From positions 310,001 through 374,000 of the forward strand of contig JAFATB010000025.1 in the NCBI GenBank assembly GCA_019244185.1: DNA of 64,000 nt, in the 5' to 3' direction. Positions 1-8,639 of this stretch are shown piece by piece (positions within the stretch are counted from its first letter, which is position 1; each line of letters opens with the position of its first letter). The stretch comes from Acidobacteriota bacterium. GTDB taxonomy: Bacteria; Acidobacteriota; Thermoanaerobaculia; Gp7-AA8. A program made the position numbers and the translations under genes. The notes beneath the pieces were generated by a model. It saw only the letters and a list, made by a program, of their open reading frames with translations, ran no database searches and was not told the DNA's origin.

Positions 1-597
1 GGCGAAGCCCGGCTTCCAGCTCTCGTCGATGACGCCGACCACTTTGTAGTTGTGATCCTCGATGCGCAGCGTGCGGCCGACGCTGTTGGCGCCGCCGAAG
101 AGCTTCAGGTTCTGGTCGTGGTCGAGCACGACCACATATTCGGGTTTCGCGTCGGCGCTCTTGTCCCAACCCGAGCCGTACTGGAACGGGAGGTCGAACA
201 TCGGAAAGAAGTCGCTGAAGACGAGGCGCACCGGCTCGCGGAACGGCCGCGTGGTCTTCGACTCGGGGAAGATGAACATGCGCGACATGAACGAGCCGGT
301 CTGGCGCGTCGGGATCGTCGAGCGCATCAAGCCGCGCATGTCGCGATACGTGATCTGCGTCGGCAGCGACTTCGGATCGTCGGCGTTGTACGCGCGCTGC
401 GGATCCCAGTTGTCCATGCGGACGTAAAACAGTTTCTGGCTGTGCCCCGGAACGGGATCTTTCTCGAAGATGTGGCGCAGCGCGATGAACGTCGTGGAGA
501 CGCAGATGCCGAGGGCGATCGCGCCAATCAGCAGCGACGTCAGGACCGGATTGCGGCGGAGGCTTTTGACCGCGGTGCGAAGGTAGTAAACGAACAT
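1..597 (-). CDS. ABC transporter permease, MacB/FtsX type (partial)
   Basis: The N-terminal 199 codons of a permease; the rest lies beyond the left edge of the window. The start ATG follows the ATPase gene by 12 bp on the same strand. A short cytoplasmic N-terminus (YYLRTAVKSLRRNP) is followed by one hydrophobic helix at about residues 19-40 and then a long polar, extracytoplasmic segment. This is the topology of the MacB_PCD periplasmic core domain that sits between TM1 and the C-terminal FtsX helices. The role is inferred from family and context: the membrane component of a tripartite or MacAB-type exporter, with the adaptor and ATPase encoded immediately upstream. The substrate (macrolide, lipoprotein or peptide) cannot be deduced. 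The C-terminal FtsX domain is not visible here. Confidence 0.85.
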   Translation of the reverse strand, partial: MFVYYLRTAVKSLRRNPVLTSLLIGAIALGICVSTTFIALRHIFEKDPVPGHSQKLFYVRMDNWDPQRAYNADDPKSLPTQITYRDMRGLMRSTIPTRQTGSFMSRMFIFPESKTTRPFREPVRLVFSDFFPMFDLPFQYGSGWDKSADAKPEYVVVLDHDQNLKLFGGANSVGRTLRIEDHNYKVVGVIDESWKPGFA

Positions 598-609
598 GAG
601 CGTCTCCGT

Positions 610-1338
610 TCAGCGCAGCGTCGAGGCGACGCCAGCGGAAGCCTGCGGATGCGTGAGCGTGAGCGGCGGCAGGTCGAGATCGACGACGTGGCCGTCGAGC
701 ACGTGGATCTGCCGCTGCGCGCGCACGGCGCATTCGGGGCTGTGCGTGACCATGACGATCGTCGTGCCGGCGGCGTTGATGCGGTCGAGCAGGTCCATGA
801 TCTCGCGCGCCATGAGCGAGTCGAGGTTGCCGGTCGGCTCGTCGGCGAGGATGAGCTTCGGATCGCCGGCCAGGACGCGCGCGATGGCCACGCGCTGCTG
901 CTGTCCGCCCGAGAGCTGCGACGGCAGATGGCGCGCGCGCGACGAGAGGCCGACCATCTCCAGCGCGCGCTCGATGCGCTGCTTGCGGTCGGACGCGCCG
1001 AGGCCGCGGTAGCGGAGCGGGACGTCGACGTTGTCGAAAACGTTGAGGTCGGGGATGAGATTGAACGACTGGAAGACGAAGCCGATGGCGCGGTTGCGGA
1101 TGCGCGACATCTCGCTGTCCGACAGGCGGCTGACGTCTTTGCCGTCGAGCGTGTACGTCCCCGACTCGAACGTGTCGAGCAGTCCCGCGACGTTGAGGAA
1201 CGTCGTCTTGCCGGAGCCGGACGGCCCCATGACGGAGACGAACTCGCCGGCCTCGACGTGCAGCGAAAAGTTCTCGAGCGCGTGCGTCTCGATCGTGGCG
1301 GTGCGGTAGATCTTCTTGATGTTCTTCATCGTGAGCAT
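610..1338 (-). CDS. ABC transporter ATP-binding protein, MacB/LolD family
   Basis: A 242-aa cytoplasmic ATPase with all nucleotide-binding motifs: Walker A GPSGSGKT (38-45), Q-loop in FVFQSF, signature LSGGQQQR (142-149), Walker B LILADE (162-167) followed by PTGNLDS, and the switch His in VTHSPE. The LSGGQQQR and ADEPTGNLD sequences are typical of the MacB/LolD/FtsE group that powers mechanotransmission exporters. It lies 20 bp downstream of the adaptor gene and 12 bp upstream of the permease, so the three are almost certainly one operon. An AGGAG box lies upstream of ATG 1338; an internal ATG three codons later is an alternative start. Regulation is not visible. Confidence 0.95.
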   Translation of the reverse strand: MLTMKNIKKIYRTATIETHALENFSLHVEAGEFVSVMGPSGSGKTTFLNVAGLLDTFESGTYTLDGKDVSRLSDSEMSRIRNRAIGFVFQSFNLIPDLNVFDNVDVPLRYRGLGASDRKQRIERALEMVGLSSRARHLPSQLSGGQQQRVAIARVLAGDPKLILADEPTGNLDSLMAREIMDLLDRINAAGTTIVMVTHSPECAVRAQRQIHVLDGHVVDLDLPPLTLTHPQASAGVASTLR

Positions 1339-1358
1339 GGCGTTCGTTCTCCTGTTTC

Positions 1359-2630
1359 CTAGCGCAGCAAAACCGTTTTCTTGTCTCCGAACGACGAGGT
1401 GTCGGAGAGGATGATGCGTTCCCCTTGTTCGAGCCCGCGCAGCACTTCCACTTCACTCGAGCTCGTGGCGCCGAGCGCGATCTCGCGCCGCGTGGCGATG
1501 CCGTTGTCGACCACGTACGCGGTGTGGCCGCCGCCGACGTCGACGAACGCGCCGCGCGCGACTTTGAGCACGTTCTTGCGCGACTCGTAGATCAGCCGCG
1601 TCGTCAGACGCTGGCTCTGTTTGAGCCCCGGCGGCAGCCCACCCTGAAACGCCACCGTGGCCGCAACCTGGCTGTTCGTCACCTCGGGTGACACCGCCGT
1701 CACGCGGCCCGTGTACTCGCGGCCGTTGAACGAGATGACCGCCGGCGTGCCGATCGCGGTCTGCCCCGCGTACTCTTCCGGCAGGTCGAGGTCGAGCTCG
1801 AGCGACGAGAGGTTGACGACCGTGAGCACGGCCTGATTCGGCGCGACCGCGTCGCGGTCCTGCACGGCCACCGCGGCGACCATGCCGTCGAACGGCGCGC
1901 GGATGGTCAAGTCGTTGACTCGTTTCTCGAGATCGGCCGTGACCGATTCCTGCGCGACGAGCTGCTGCTCGCGCGTCTGCAGTTCGAAGGAGAGCGTCTC
2001 GCGCGAGAGGTCGAGCTCCTTGCGCGCCTGCGCGAGCTGGAGCTGCGTCGTCTGCACGTCGTCCTGCGCGGACTCGAAGTCGGCGCGGTTCGTGAGACCT
2101 TCGTTGAACATCTTCTGATTCCGCGCGAGCGAGCGCTTCGCGGCTTCGAGACGCACCGCGAAGAGATCGACCTGCTGCTGCGCGCGGAGCTGCGTCTGCC
2201 GCGCGAGGATCTTCTGGCGCTCCAGCTCCGCGCGCATGGAGATGCGCTGCGCGCGCGCCTGCTCGAGCGACGACTGCAGGTCTTTGCCGTCGACCACCGC
2301 GAGGACGTCGCCCGCATGCACCTGCGAGCCCGCTTTCGTGCGCAGCGAGACGATGCCCTGTCCCGCGCTGAAGAGCGTCGGATGCAGCGCCGCGACCACG
2401 CGCCCTTGCACCGAGATATCGCTCTGCAAGTCGCCGCGCGCGACGGTCGCATAACGGAGCGTCGTGCCGTCGACCGCGCCGTCCGCGCTCAGCCAGCGAT
2501 GGATCGAGGGAAACAGCACGATGCCGACGAGCAGCACCGCGCCGATGACGATGGCCGCGACGATGGCCGGCGTCCGCAGATTGCGCGACGCGACCACCGG
2601 CCGGTCCATGGAAGACGTATCGTGAATCAT
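1359..2630 (-). CDS. Efflux periplasmic adaptor subunit (HlyD/MacA-like)
   Basis: A 423-aa membrane-fusion protein. There is one N-terminal transmembrane helix (about 20-41). The first half of a biotinyl-lipoyl domain follows (STKAGSQVHAGD-like glycine-rich turn near residue 95-105), then a long alpha-helical hairpin rich in Q, R and E (about 110-235), the second lipoyl half (IRAPFDGMVAAV), a beta-barrel (LDLPEEYAGQTAIG) and a membrane-proximal domain ending in DKKTVLLR. This order is that of HlyD/RND/MacA adaptors, which link an inner-membrane pump to an outer-membrane channel. It is the first gene of a three-gene minus-strand operon with the ATPase and permease. No outer-membrane TolC-like gene is in the window. 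Confidence 0.93.
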   Translation of the reverse strand: MIHDTSSMDRPVVASRNLRTPAIVAAIVIGAVLLVGIVLFPSIHRWLSADGAVDGTTLRYATVARGDLQSDISVQGRVVAALHPTLFSAGQGIVSLRTKAGSQVHAGDVLAVVDGKDLQSSLEQARAQRISMRAELERQKILARQTQLRAQQQVDLFAVRLEAAKRSLARNQKMFNEGLTNRADFESAQDDVQTTQLQLAQARKELDLSRETLSFELQTREQQLVAQESVTADLEKRVNDLTIRAPFDGMVAAVAVQDRDAVAPNQAVLTVVNLSSLELDLDLPEEYAGQTAIGTPAVISFNGREYTGRVTAVSPEVTNSQVAATVAFQGGLPPGLKQSQRLTTRLIYESRKNVLKVARGAFVDVGGGHTAYVVDNGIATRREIALGATSSSEVEVLRGLEQGERIILSDTSSFGDKKTVLLR

Positions 2631-2720
2631 GATCGCGGTCGCTTAGCGCAACCGCGATGCCATGCACGCTTCCTTTGTTTTCAACGATTTACAGAGTCCG
2701 GAAGTCTGTCCGCGTGACAG

Positions 2721-2748
2721 GTGTCCGCGGACAGATGTCCGCGGACAC
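2721..2748. terminator. Perfect 12-bp inverted repeat downstream of the first Rhs gene
   Basis: GTGTCCGCGGAC and GTCCGCGGACAC are separated by AGAT, giving a 12-bp stem with a 4-nt loop. It lies 20 bp beyond the stop codon at 2769 and about 90 bp before the HlyD start. There is no T-run, so intrinsic termination is uncertain; transcript stabilisation is equally possible. Confidence 0.5.
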
Positions 2749-2768
2749 GCTGCGATCCCATTGCCGCG

Positions 2769-5700
2769 TCAGTGCGATCCATTCGGCTGCGGGTTGGTCC
2801 GCTTGTGCGGATCCTTGTCCCAGTCGTCGATGGTCCTCGGCTTTCCGTCAGCGTTCTTGAAGTCCAGAATGCCGTTCAATGCCTTGGCGAGGATGTCCGT
2901 ATAAATCGAGCAATCGCCCTGGTTCTTCGTGATGTCCCAGACCTTGTTGTTGTACCAGACGAGCCCGATCCCCTCAGCTGCTTTGACCACCGTATTCGAG
3001 CCGAAGGGCACCTTGTTGCCGTCCTTCATGACGTAGTTCTCGACCACCCCTCGTATCACCGTCGTCTTGCTGTTCCACAGGCCGCCGCCGGCCGCGTCGG
3101 AATTGGAGTTGACGATGATCGTCGAGTGCGGATCTTTCTCCGTCAGCAGGTGATCCGCACCTTCGACGCGCGCGGTCGGAATGGGAGCATTTTCAGTCAC
3201 GAAGGCTTCCATCACCCCATCCTCCTTGTTCTTGACGAAGCCAACCACGGTGCTCACATGGGCGACCGGATGCTCATGAGCCGCCCGGAATCCCAGCACG
3301 ACCACGTCGCCTGGATTGACGTCCCACATCTGCCCGTACAGTCGCGCGATGACCTCGCCTGTCGGATCCCAGGCGTTCATCGGATTGTTCAGAACGTACG
3401 TATACCGGTTCCACGACTGCGGCGTGACCGCGTTCCCCGGTTTCGGGTCGCCGGAGAGGAAACGTCCCAGCGCCGCCGCGTAATAGCGGGCATGCATGTA
3501 ATCGATGTCGCTCTCGTCCTGCGCCGTGCCGTCGTCGTCGCGCTCGTGACCCGTGAACGCCATCCGCTCCGGCAGTTTCTGGTCGAAGAAGAGATTGCCG
3601 AACGGCATGTACTTCGAGCCGGTCGAGGTCGTGTTCAGCAGTTCGCCCTGCTGTCCGGTGACGAACCGCACCGATCCGAGGTGATCGACGTGCACGTCGT
3701 GCACCTCGGCCTGCCCCGACGCGTTGCGGCTGATCGTGTTCGTGAGGATGTCGCCCGCGTAGACGAAATCCTCTTTCCACGTCCACGTCGACGGTGCGCC
3801 GGCGCTGTATCGGCGCTCGACGTCGCGTAGGACGCGATGTCCGCCGGAACGGAACGACCACAGCTCGCGCACGCCGCTCGAGGCCGTGAAGTCGAGCACG
3901 CCCACGCGCTCGTCGTTTACGTCGTAAACATAGATGCGTCCGATGTTCGTGCCTTCCGTGTACGTGGCGCGGTTGAACGCGTCGTACTCGAAGTTCAACG
4001 TTGCCGTCGGATTCGGTGGAGTGAACTTGCGGAGATCGGGCATCGTCTTGACGTTTCCCGCATCGTCGTACTCGACGCCTCGTGCGGCTTGACCGCCCGA
4101 CGCCACGTTCTGCAGCCGGCTCGTGGTCTTGTCGACCGTGTAATTTATCGTGCCGCGCTGCTTGAGATTGCCGAAGCCGTCGTACCTGTAGGTTTCCGAC
4201 AGTGACCCGACTGCAGCATTGGCGATACGCAATGCGTTGTCGTACTGATACGAATCGCTCATGCCGATCTTCGAGATGTTGCCGGCACCGTCATAGGCAT
4301 AAAGGCCGGTATCCGAGGAGCCGTTCTTCCAATGCCAGACGATCTCGCCCACACGGGCGAGCTTCGAGTCCGTCTCGAGCGAAATGTCGTCATGCACGTC
4401 GGCACTGGCGAATTGCACGCCCTTGCGCAGACCGTTGAGGTAGTACGACAGCGTTGCTCGCGGCGTGTGCCCGGCTCCCTCGTTGACGTCCGTCAGCACG
4501 TCCGCGGTGTAACCGTAATTGAAGAAACGCGTAGTCGCGTCCGAGAACGGCGTCGGGTAGTCGATGCGGGTGAGGTTCCCCCGCCCGTCGTAGTCGTATT
4601 TCACGGTTCCGCTGAGGAACGAGGCCTCGACGCCTGCGGAGGAGACGGTCGACATCGAGGTCGTGACCTGCGTCAGCATGCCGCAGCGCAGGCTGCCGAT
4701 GCCGCAGTCGTCGTACGCGTATGCGCTGCCGACCTTGTACGTCGCGGGCTTGGCGGTCGCCGCCGGATCGCGAACATAGTTGTAGCGGTAGGCGGCGGCG
4801 AGCTGATTGCGCGGTCCGGCCGCGTCGTCGTTGGTGAAGTAATCGAAATGCTTGAGGAGCGGCGCGTTGCCGCGCGGCGTCGCTGCCGGCTGCCATACGT
4901 CGCGCAGCCGCTCGGCGCGGTCGTAGGCCATGCGCAGGTTCCACTGATTCAACGACGGGAGCGTCGTCCCGCCACCCAACCATGCGTAATCGACGGCCGT
5001 GGCGTGCCCGCGCGCGTCGTACTGGCTCTTGACGAGCACCTGGCCGCTCGGGCTGCGCATTTCGGGATCGGTCTCACTGGTCAGGAACCCGCGTCCGTCG
5101 TAGTCCATGCGCCGGGTCTGTGTGTCGCCGGTATCGATGGTCGTCAGCGTGGCCACGGTGAGGTGCGACAGTGCGTCGTAGCTGTATTCGGCGCGCACCG
5201 CTCCATCGTTGACGCGGAAGAGACGGCCGAAGGAATCGAGGTCGTGCGACATCTGCACGTCGTGCGGATTCCCGTTGCCCGCGTATTCGGGGGCGAGCGC
5301 GATGTCGTGCATCAGGGTGACCGTGCCGCGTCCGCCGACGTAGCTCGTATCGGTCGTATGGCCGTCGGCCTCGCGCACGCTCTTCTCGCGGTCGAAGACG
5401 TCGTAGAAATGCTTGTTCGTCCGCACCGCCTGCGGCAGCGTTTCCTCGAATACCTTTCCCGTCGGCGTATAACTGAGGATCGTCTCCGCCTGGCCCGCCG
5501 GCGTGTCGCGCAGCGTCGACGTCAGTCGTCCGAGGTAGTCGTACGTAAAGTACGAGGAAGGGCCGCCCGCGCGGGAAACCGACAGTTGGTTGATGCCGCC
5601 CGTGCCCGTTTTGCTCTTGTAGCCGAACGTCTGCGGAGTGGCCACTCCCGGCGGCGTGACGGTCTTCACCCGACCCAGTGCGTCGTAGGTATAGCCCGTG

Positions 5701-8501
5701 GTCAGACCGGAGGCGTCGGTCATCGACGACGGCAGCCCCGCTCCATGCTCGATGTCCGCGCTGCTCGTTTGCACATAGGTGCCGGCGCCGCAGCCGCGGT
5801 ATTCGGTCGACGCGACGCTTCCGTAGCGCATCGTCGTTTCGATCGCGTAGTCGCTGGTGACGTTCTGGCCCGGGGAAATCTGGTTACCGGACCATGCGCA
5901 CTCGCCGCTTGCCGCGGTGCAGAGGCCGCCGCCGTCGCCGCCGTAGTTCTCTTCGCGAGTGACCACTTCGTACACGCTTCCGGGCACGGCGGGGCCGCGC
6001 CGCGTGTAGAGGGTCAGCAGGTCGTTGGCGCCGTCCGGTACATCGACATCGCGCAGCGACGGCAGCGCTCCTTGTGCGTTCGGCAGCAGATTAACGGATG
6101 CCGACAAGTAGCTTTCGGTGAGGTGCCGCGTGGCCTTGAGATATCCGCGCGTCGTGTCGTACAGCGTATGCGTGCTGCCGATCCGCCCGTTTTCGATGAC
6201 CTTCGCCCGCGACGAGAGCTCGATGAGCCACGCGTGGAGTCGGTCCGGCATGCCGGTCGGATTGTCCGCGTTCGCCTGCCACGAAACAGTCGGGTTGTAC
6301 AGCGTGTACTCGCCGCGCATGTCGAAGTCGTTGCCGTCGGGATGTCCTTTCGCGGCCGCGCGGAAATTGCCGTACGTGTTCGTCTGGCGGAAGTGTCCGA
6401 GGCCGTCGAAATCCGAGAACATCGCCTCGGTGAACGGTACCTGCGGGACAGTCGTATTGAAGTTCACCGTCGCCGGGTCGTCGAAGTAGCGCGTGTGCTC
6501 GCTCGTCTCGCGTAGATTGATCTGCCGGCAGTCCGACGGCAGCATGTCGCCGCCGCATTCGTACGAGCTCTCCTCGAAATTCGCATACTTCGCACGGAGC
6601 CGCGTTGCGGTGGTCGCATCTTCATTTTCGTGGCGGTATGTCGGGAACATCCGCCGCACGGCGTCCTTGAGGTTTGTCACGAACGGTGAGCTGGGGGCCA
6701 TGCTGACCGAATACGTCTCGGACGACAGATAACGGGCAGCCTGCGACCGATCGTGCCGCTGCACGGTGTCGACCTTCTCCAAGTCCGGCGTGAACGGCGC
6801 GCCGTACCACTGCAGGCCGTATTCGACGTTGTGATAGTTGACCGTCAGGAGGCCGTTCGGATCGAGCATCGTGGCCAGGAATTCCACCGGCGCGCGGCAC
6901 AAAAGCGGCTCGCCCAAATCCCATTGGCCGTTATGGTTCGGATCGCCGTCATCCCAGCCGTCGTGGTCCGTGTCGATGAACCACCGGTAGTACGCTTGTC
7001 CGGAATAGCGCCACGTCGCTTTCACGGCGCCGCCGGCGTCGATCTCCTCGCGTTTCGCGATTCCGACGACGTTGCCGCCGCCATAGGCGCCATCACGCAC
7101 GCTTCCGTGGCACAGACGGGTGGTCGTCCCTCGGCCCTCATACGAATACTTGTAGCCGCCGCCGGTCGGCGCTTTGACGGACAACAACGCGCCGGACAGA
7201 CGGCTCGTCGGATACGAGAATCCGTCGGGGCACGCCGTCGTGCTGTTCCAGTTCGGAGCCGTACAGTAGGTGTACGCGAATCCGTCGCCGTCGGCGGTAG
7301 TCCCCGGATAGTAATCGAACTTCCATTGCCCGCCGCCCTCGGGCAGCGTCATCGATTGCAGTACCTGAAACGTCGTCGTGTGGTCGTCGTTGTACGGAAA
7401 CAGCAGTCCGTCTTTCGTCCACGGCAGCACCGACGTGCGCAGCATCCGCAGCGGCGTGTAGTCGAAACTGAAGACCATCGAATAATCGCCCTGCGGACCA
7501 GCCAGTTCGGCGCGCGTCAGCCGCTCGCCGATCCACGGATAGTCCGTCGGCGCGTAGTTGCCGTAGATGTCGAAGACGAGCCGGTGCTGCCGGTTGACGA
7601 GCAGCGACGTGCGTTCCGGCGACGTGCCGTGATAGTACGGATCGTCGCGCGTCTCCGCATCCGGCAGCGTCCCTTCGACGAGCGTCCAGATCCACTGTCC
7701 CGATGCGGGCCGCGTGTCCGAGCTCCGCTCGATCAAGAGCACATTTCCGAACGAATCGGAGATCCAGCGCAGAATCCACTGCGCCTTCCGCTGGCCGCAG
7801 CCGCTCACGCACGAGAAGTGCTTGACGGTGCCGTCGGGAAAGTCGACCTCCCGCTCGTTCGTGTCGCCGCCAATTTTGCGCAGGCGGAGGTAGCTTCCGT
7901 CCTGCGTGAACGAGGCGCCGACGTCATTGAAGCTCGTCGAATGCATGGACGGCTTGAACTCGTGCGACGCGCCGTTCGGCTCGGTGTACGTTCCGCTGAG
8001 GTAACCCTCCGGCGTCGCCACCGCACCGAAGCTGCCGAAGCCGACGCTCCAGCCGACGCCGGCGTTGCCGGTCGGCACCGGCTCCGATCCCGCAAAACCG
8101 CTGCCCTCCGGCGCGTCGAGCGTGAAGGTCATGCGATACGTCCGGATGCCGGACGAGCCCTGCGTCGTCACCGCGTCGACGATCGTGGTCGAGATCGTCG
8201 ACGGTGCGGTGTTGACCGCGTATTTATCGACGAACGCCCAAACGTCCCGCGAATGCTGGAGCGTGAACTGATAGGACAACGCACCGTTCGTTTTGTACTG
8301 CGGTCCAATGGGGACGGTGACGCTCAGATCGCCGCTGAACAGATTCACGTTGTCGAACTGCGAGATCTGGTACGACGTATTCGGCTGAAACCCGTGCGCA
8401 AGGATCGTGTCGACGCCCGCATACAAAGGCGCGCCGAAGAGCAATACCACAAGGACTACGGTTGCACCGTGCAGTGCGCGAAGCGGTTTGATCGGTTTCA
8501 T
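2769..8501 (-). CDS. Secreted Rhs/YD-repeat protein with predicted papain-like tip
   Basis: A 1910-aa protein with a Sec signal peptide (about 1-29, ending APLYA). It has a large beta-rich N-terminal region holding a Ca-binding-like DTDHDGWDDGD stretch, many YD repeats (YDALGRVKTV, YDGFGNLKQRG, YDAFNRATYT) and the Rhs-associated core end (YMHARYYAAALGRFLSGD). Rhs cores normally form a shell around a C-terminal effector. After DPTG (1714) the tip differs completely from the paralogue upstream: PGDVVVLGF, then a His in AHVSTVVGF (H1748), and 116 residues later a Cys in GDCSIYTDIL (C1864). This His-before-Cys order resembles permuted NlpC/P60 (YiiX/LRAT-like) enzymes; that assignment is inference. 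No immunity-type gene follows. An AG-rich box lies about 13 nt before the ATG. Last gene of the SLH-Rhs-Rhs operon. Confidence 0.93.
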   Translation of the reverse strand: MKPIKPLRALHGATVVLVVLLFGAPLYAGVDTILAHGFQPNTSYQISQFDNVNLFSGDLSVTVPIGPQYKTNGALSYQFTLQHSRDVWAFVDKYAVNTAPSTISTTIVDAVTTQGSSGIRTYRMTFTLDAPEGSGFAGSEPVPTGNAGVGWSVGFGSFGAVATPEGYLSGTYTEPNGASHEFKPSMHSTSFNDVGASFTQDGSYLRLRKIGGDTNEREVDFPDGTVKHFSCVSGCGQRKAQWILRWISDSFGNVLLIERSSDTRPASGQWIWTLVEGTLPDAETRDDPYYHGTSPERTSLLVNRQHRLVFDIYGNYAPTDYPWIGERLTRAELAGPQGDYSMVFSFDYTPLRMLRTSVLPWTKDGLLFPYNDDHTTTFQVLQSMTLPEGGGQWKFDYYPGTTADGDGFAYTYCTAPNWNSTTACPDGFSYPTSRLSGALLSVKAPTGGGYKYSYEGRGTTTRLCHGSVRDGAYGGGNVVGIAKREEIDAGGAVKATWRYSGQAYYRWFIDTDHDGWDDGDPNHNGQWDLGEPLLCRAPVEFLATMLDPNGLLTVNYHNVEYGLQWYGAPFTPDLEKVDTVQRHDRSQAARYLSSETYSVSMAPSSPFVTNLKDAVRRMFPTYRHENEDATTATRLRAKYANFEESSYECGGDMLPSDCRQINLRETSEHTRYFDDPATVNFNTTVPQVPFTEAMFSDFDGLGHFRQTNTYGNFRAAAKGHPDGNDFDMRGEYTLYNPTVSWQANADNPTGMPDRLHAWLIELSSRAKVIENGRIGSTHTLYDTTRGYLKATRHLTESYLSASVNLLPNAQGALPSLRDVDVPDGANDLLTLYTRRGPAVPGSVYEVVTREENYGGDGGGLCTAASGECAWSGNQISPGQNVTSDYAIETTMRYGSVASTEYRGCGAGTYVQTSSADIEHGAGLPSSMTDASGLTTGYTYDALGRVKTVTPPGVATPQTFGYKSKTGTGGINQLSVSRAGGPSSYFTYDYLGRLTSTLRDTPAGQAETILSYTPTGKVFEETLPQAVRTNKHFYDVFDREKSVREADGHTTDTSYVGGRGTVTLMHDIALAPEYAGNGNPHDVQMSHDLDSFGRLFRVNDGAVRAEYSYDALSHLTVATLTTIDTGDTQTRRMDYDGRGFLTSETDPEMRSPSGQVLVKSQYDARGHATAVDYAWLGGGTTLPSLNQWNLRMAYDRAERLRDVWQPAATPRGNAPLLKHFDYFTNDDAAGPRNQLAAAYRYNYVRDPAATAKPATYKVGSAYAYDDCGIGSLRCGMLTQVTTSMSTVSSAGVEASFLSGTVKYDYDGRGNLTRIDYPTPFSDATTRFFNYGYTADVLTDVNEGAGHTPRATLSYYLNGLRKGVQFASADVHDDISLETDSKLARVGEIVWHWKNGSSDTGLYAYDGAGNISKIGMSDSYQYDNALRIANAAVGSLSETYRYDGFGNLKQRGTINYTVDKTTSRLQNVASGGQAARGVEYDDAGNVKTMPDLRKFTPPNPTATLNFEYDAFNRATYTEGTNIGRIYVYDVNDERVGVLDFTASSGVRELWSFRSGGHRVLRDVERRYSAGAPSTWTWKEDFVYAGDILTNTISRNASGQAEVHDVHVDHLGSVRFVTGQQGELLNTTSTGSKYMPFGNLFFDQKLPERMAFTGHERDDDGTAQDESDIDYMHARYYAAALGRFLSGDPKPGNAVTPQSWNRYTYVLNNPMNAWDPTGEVIARLYGQMWDVNPGDVVVLGFRAAHEHPVAHVSTVVGFVKNKEDGVMEAFVTENAPIPTARVEGADHLLTEKDPHSTIIVNSNSDAAGGGLWNSKTTVIRGVVENYVMKDGNKVPFGSNTVVKAAEGIGLVWYNNKVWDITKNQGDCSIYTDILAKALNGILDFKNADGKPRTIDDWDKDPHKRTNPQPNGSH

Positions 8502-8639
8502 CGCGTCAGTCTCTCCGTTGCGGCGATTGATTGCGTTACTCGACTTACTTATCGTTCGGGCGGAATCGTTGGACCAGCGGCCGCAGGTCGTCGGCCGATG
8601 AACTGCTGATGCGCAGCCAGTGCGGCTCCCCCGCGACTC

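Noticed and set aside
4332..6515. Long plus-strand frames opposite both Rhs genes (also 10224-12629)
   Set aside because: Same composition bias, no recognisable motifs; the Rhs frames have signal peptides and YD repeats.
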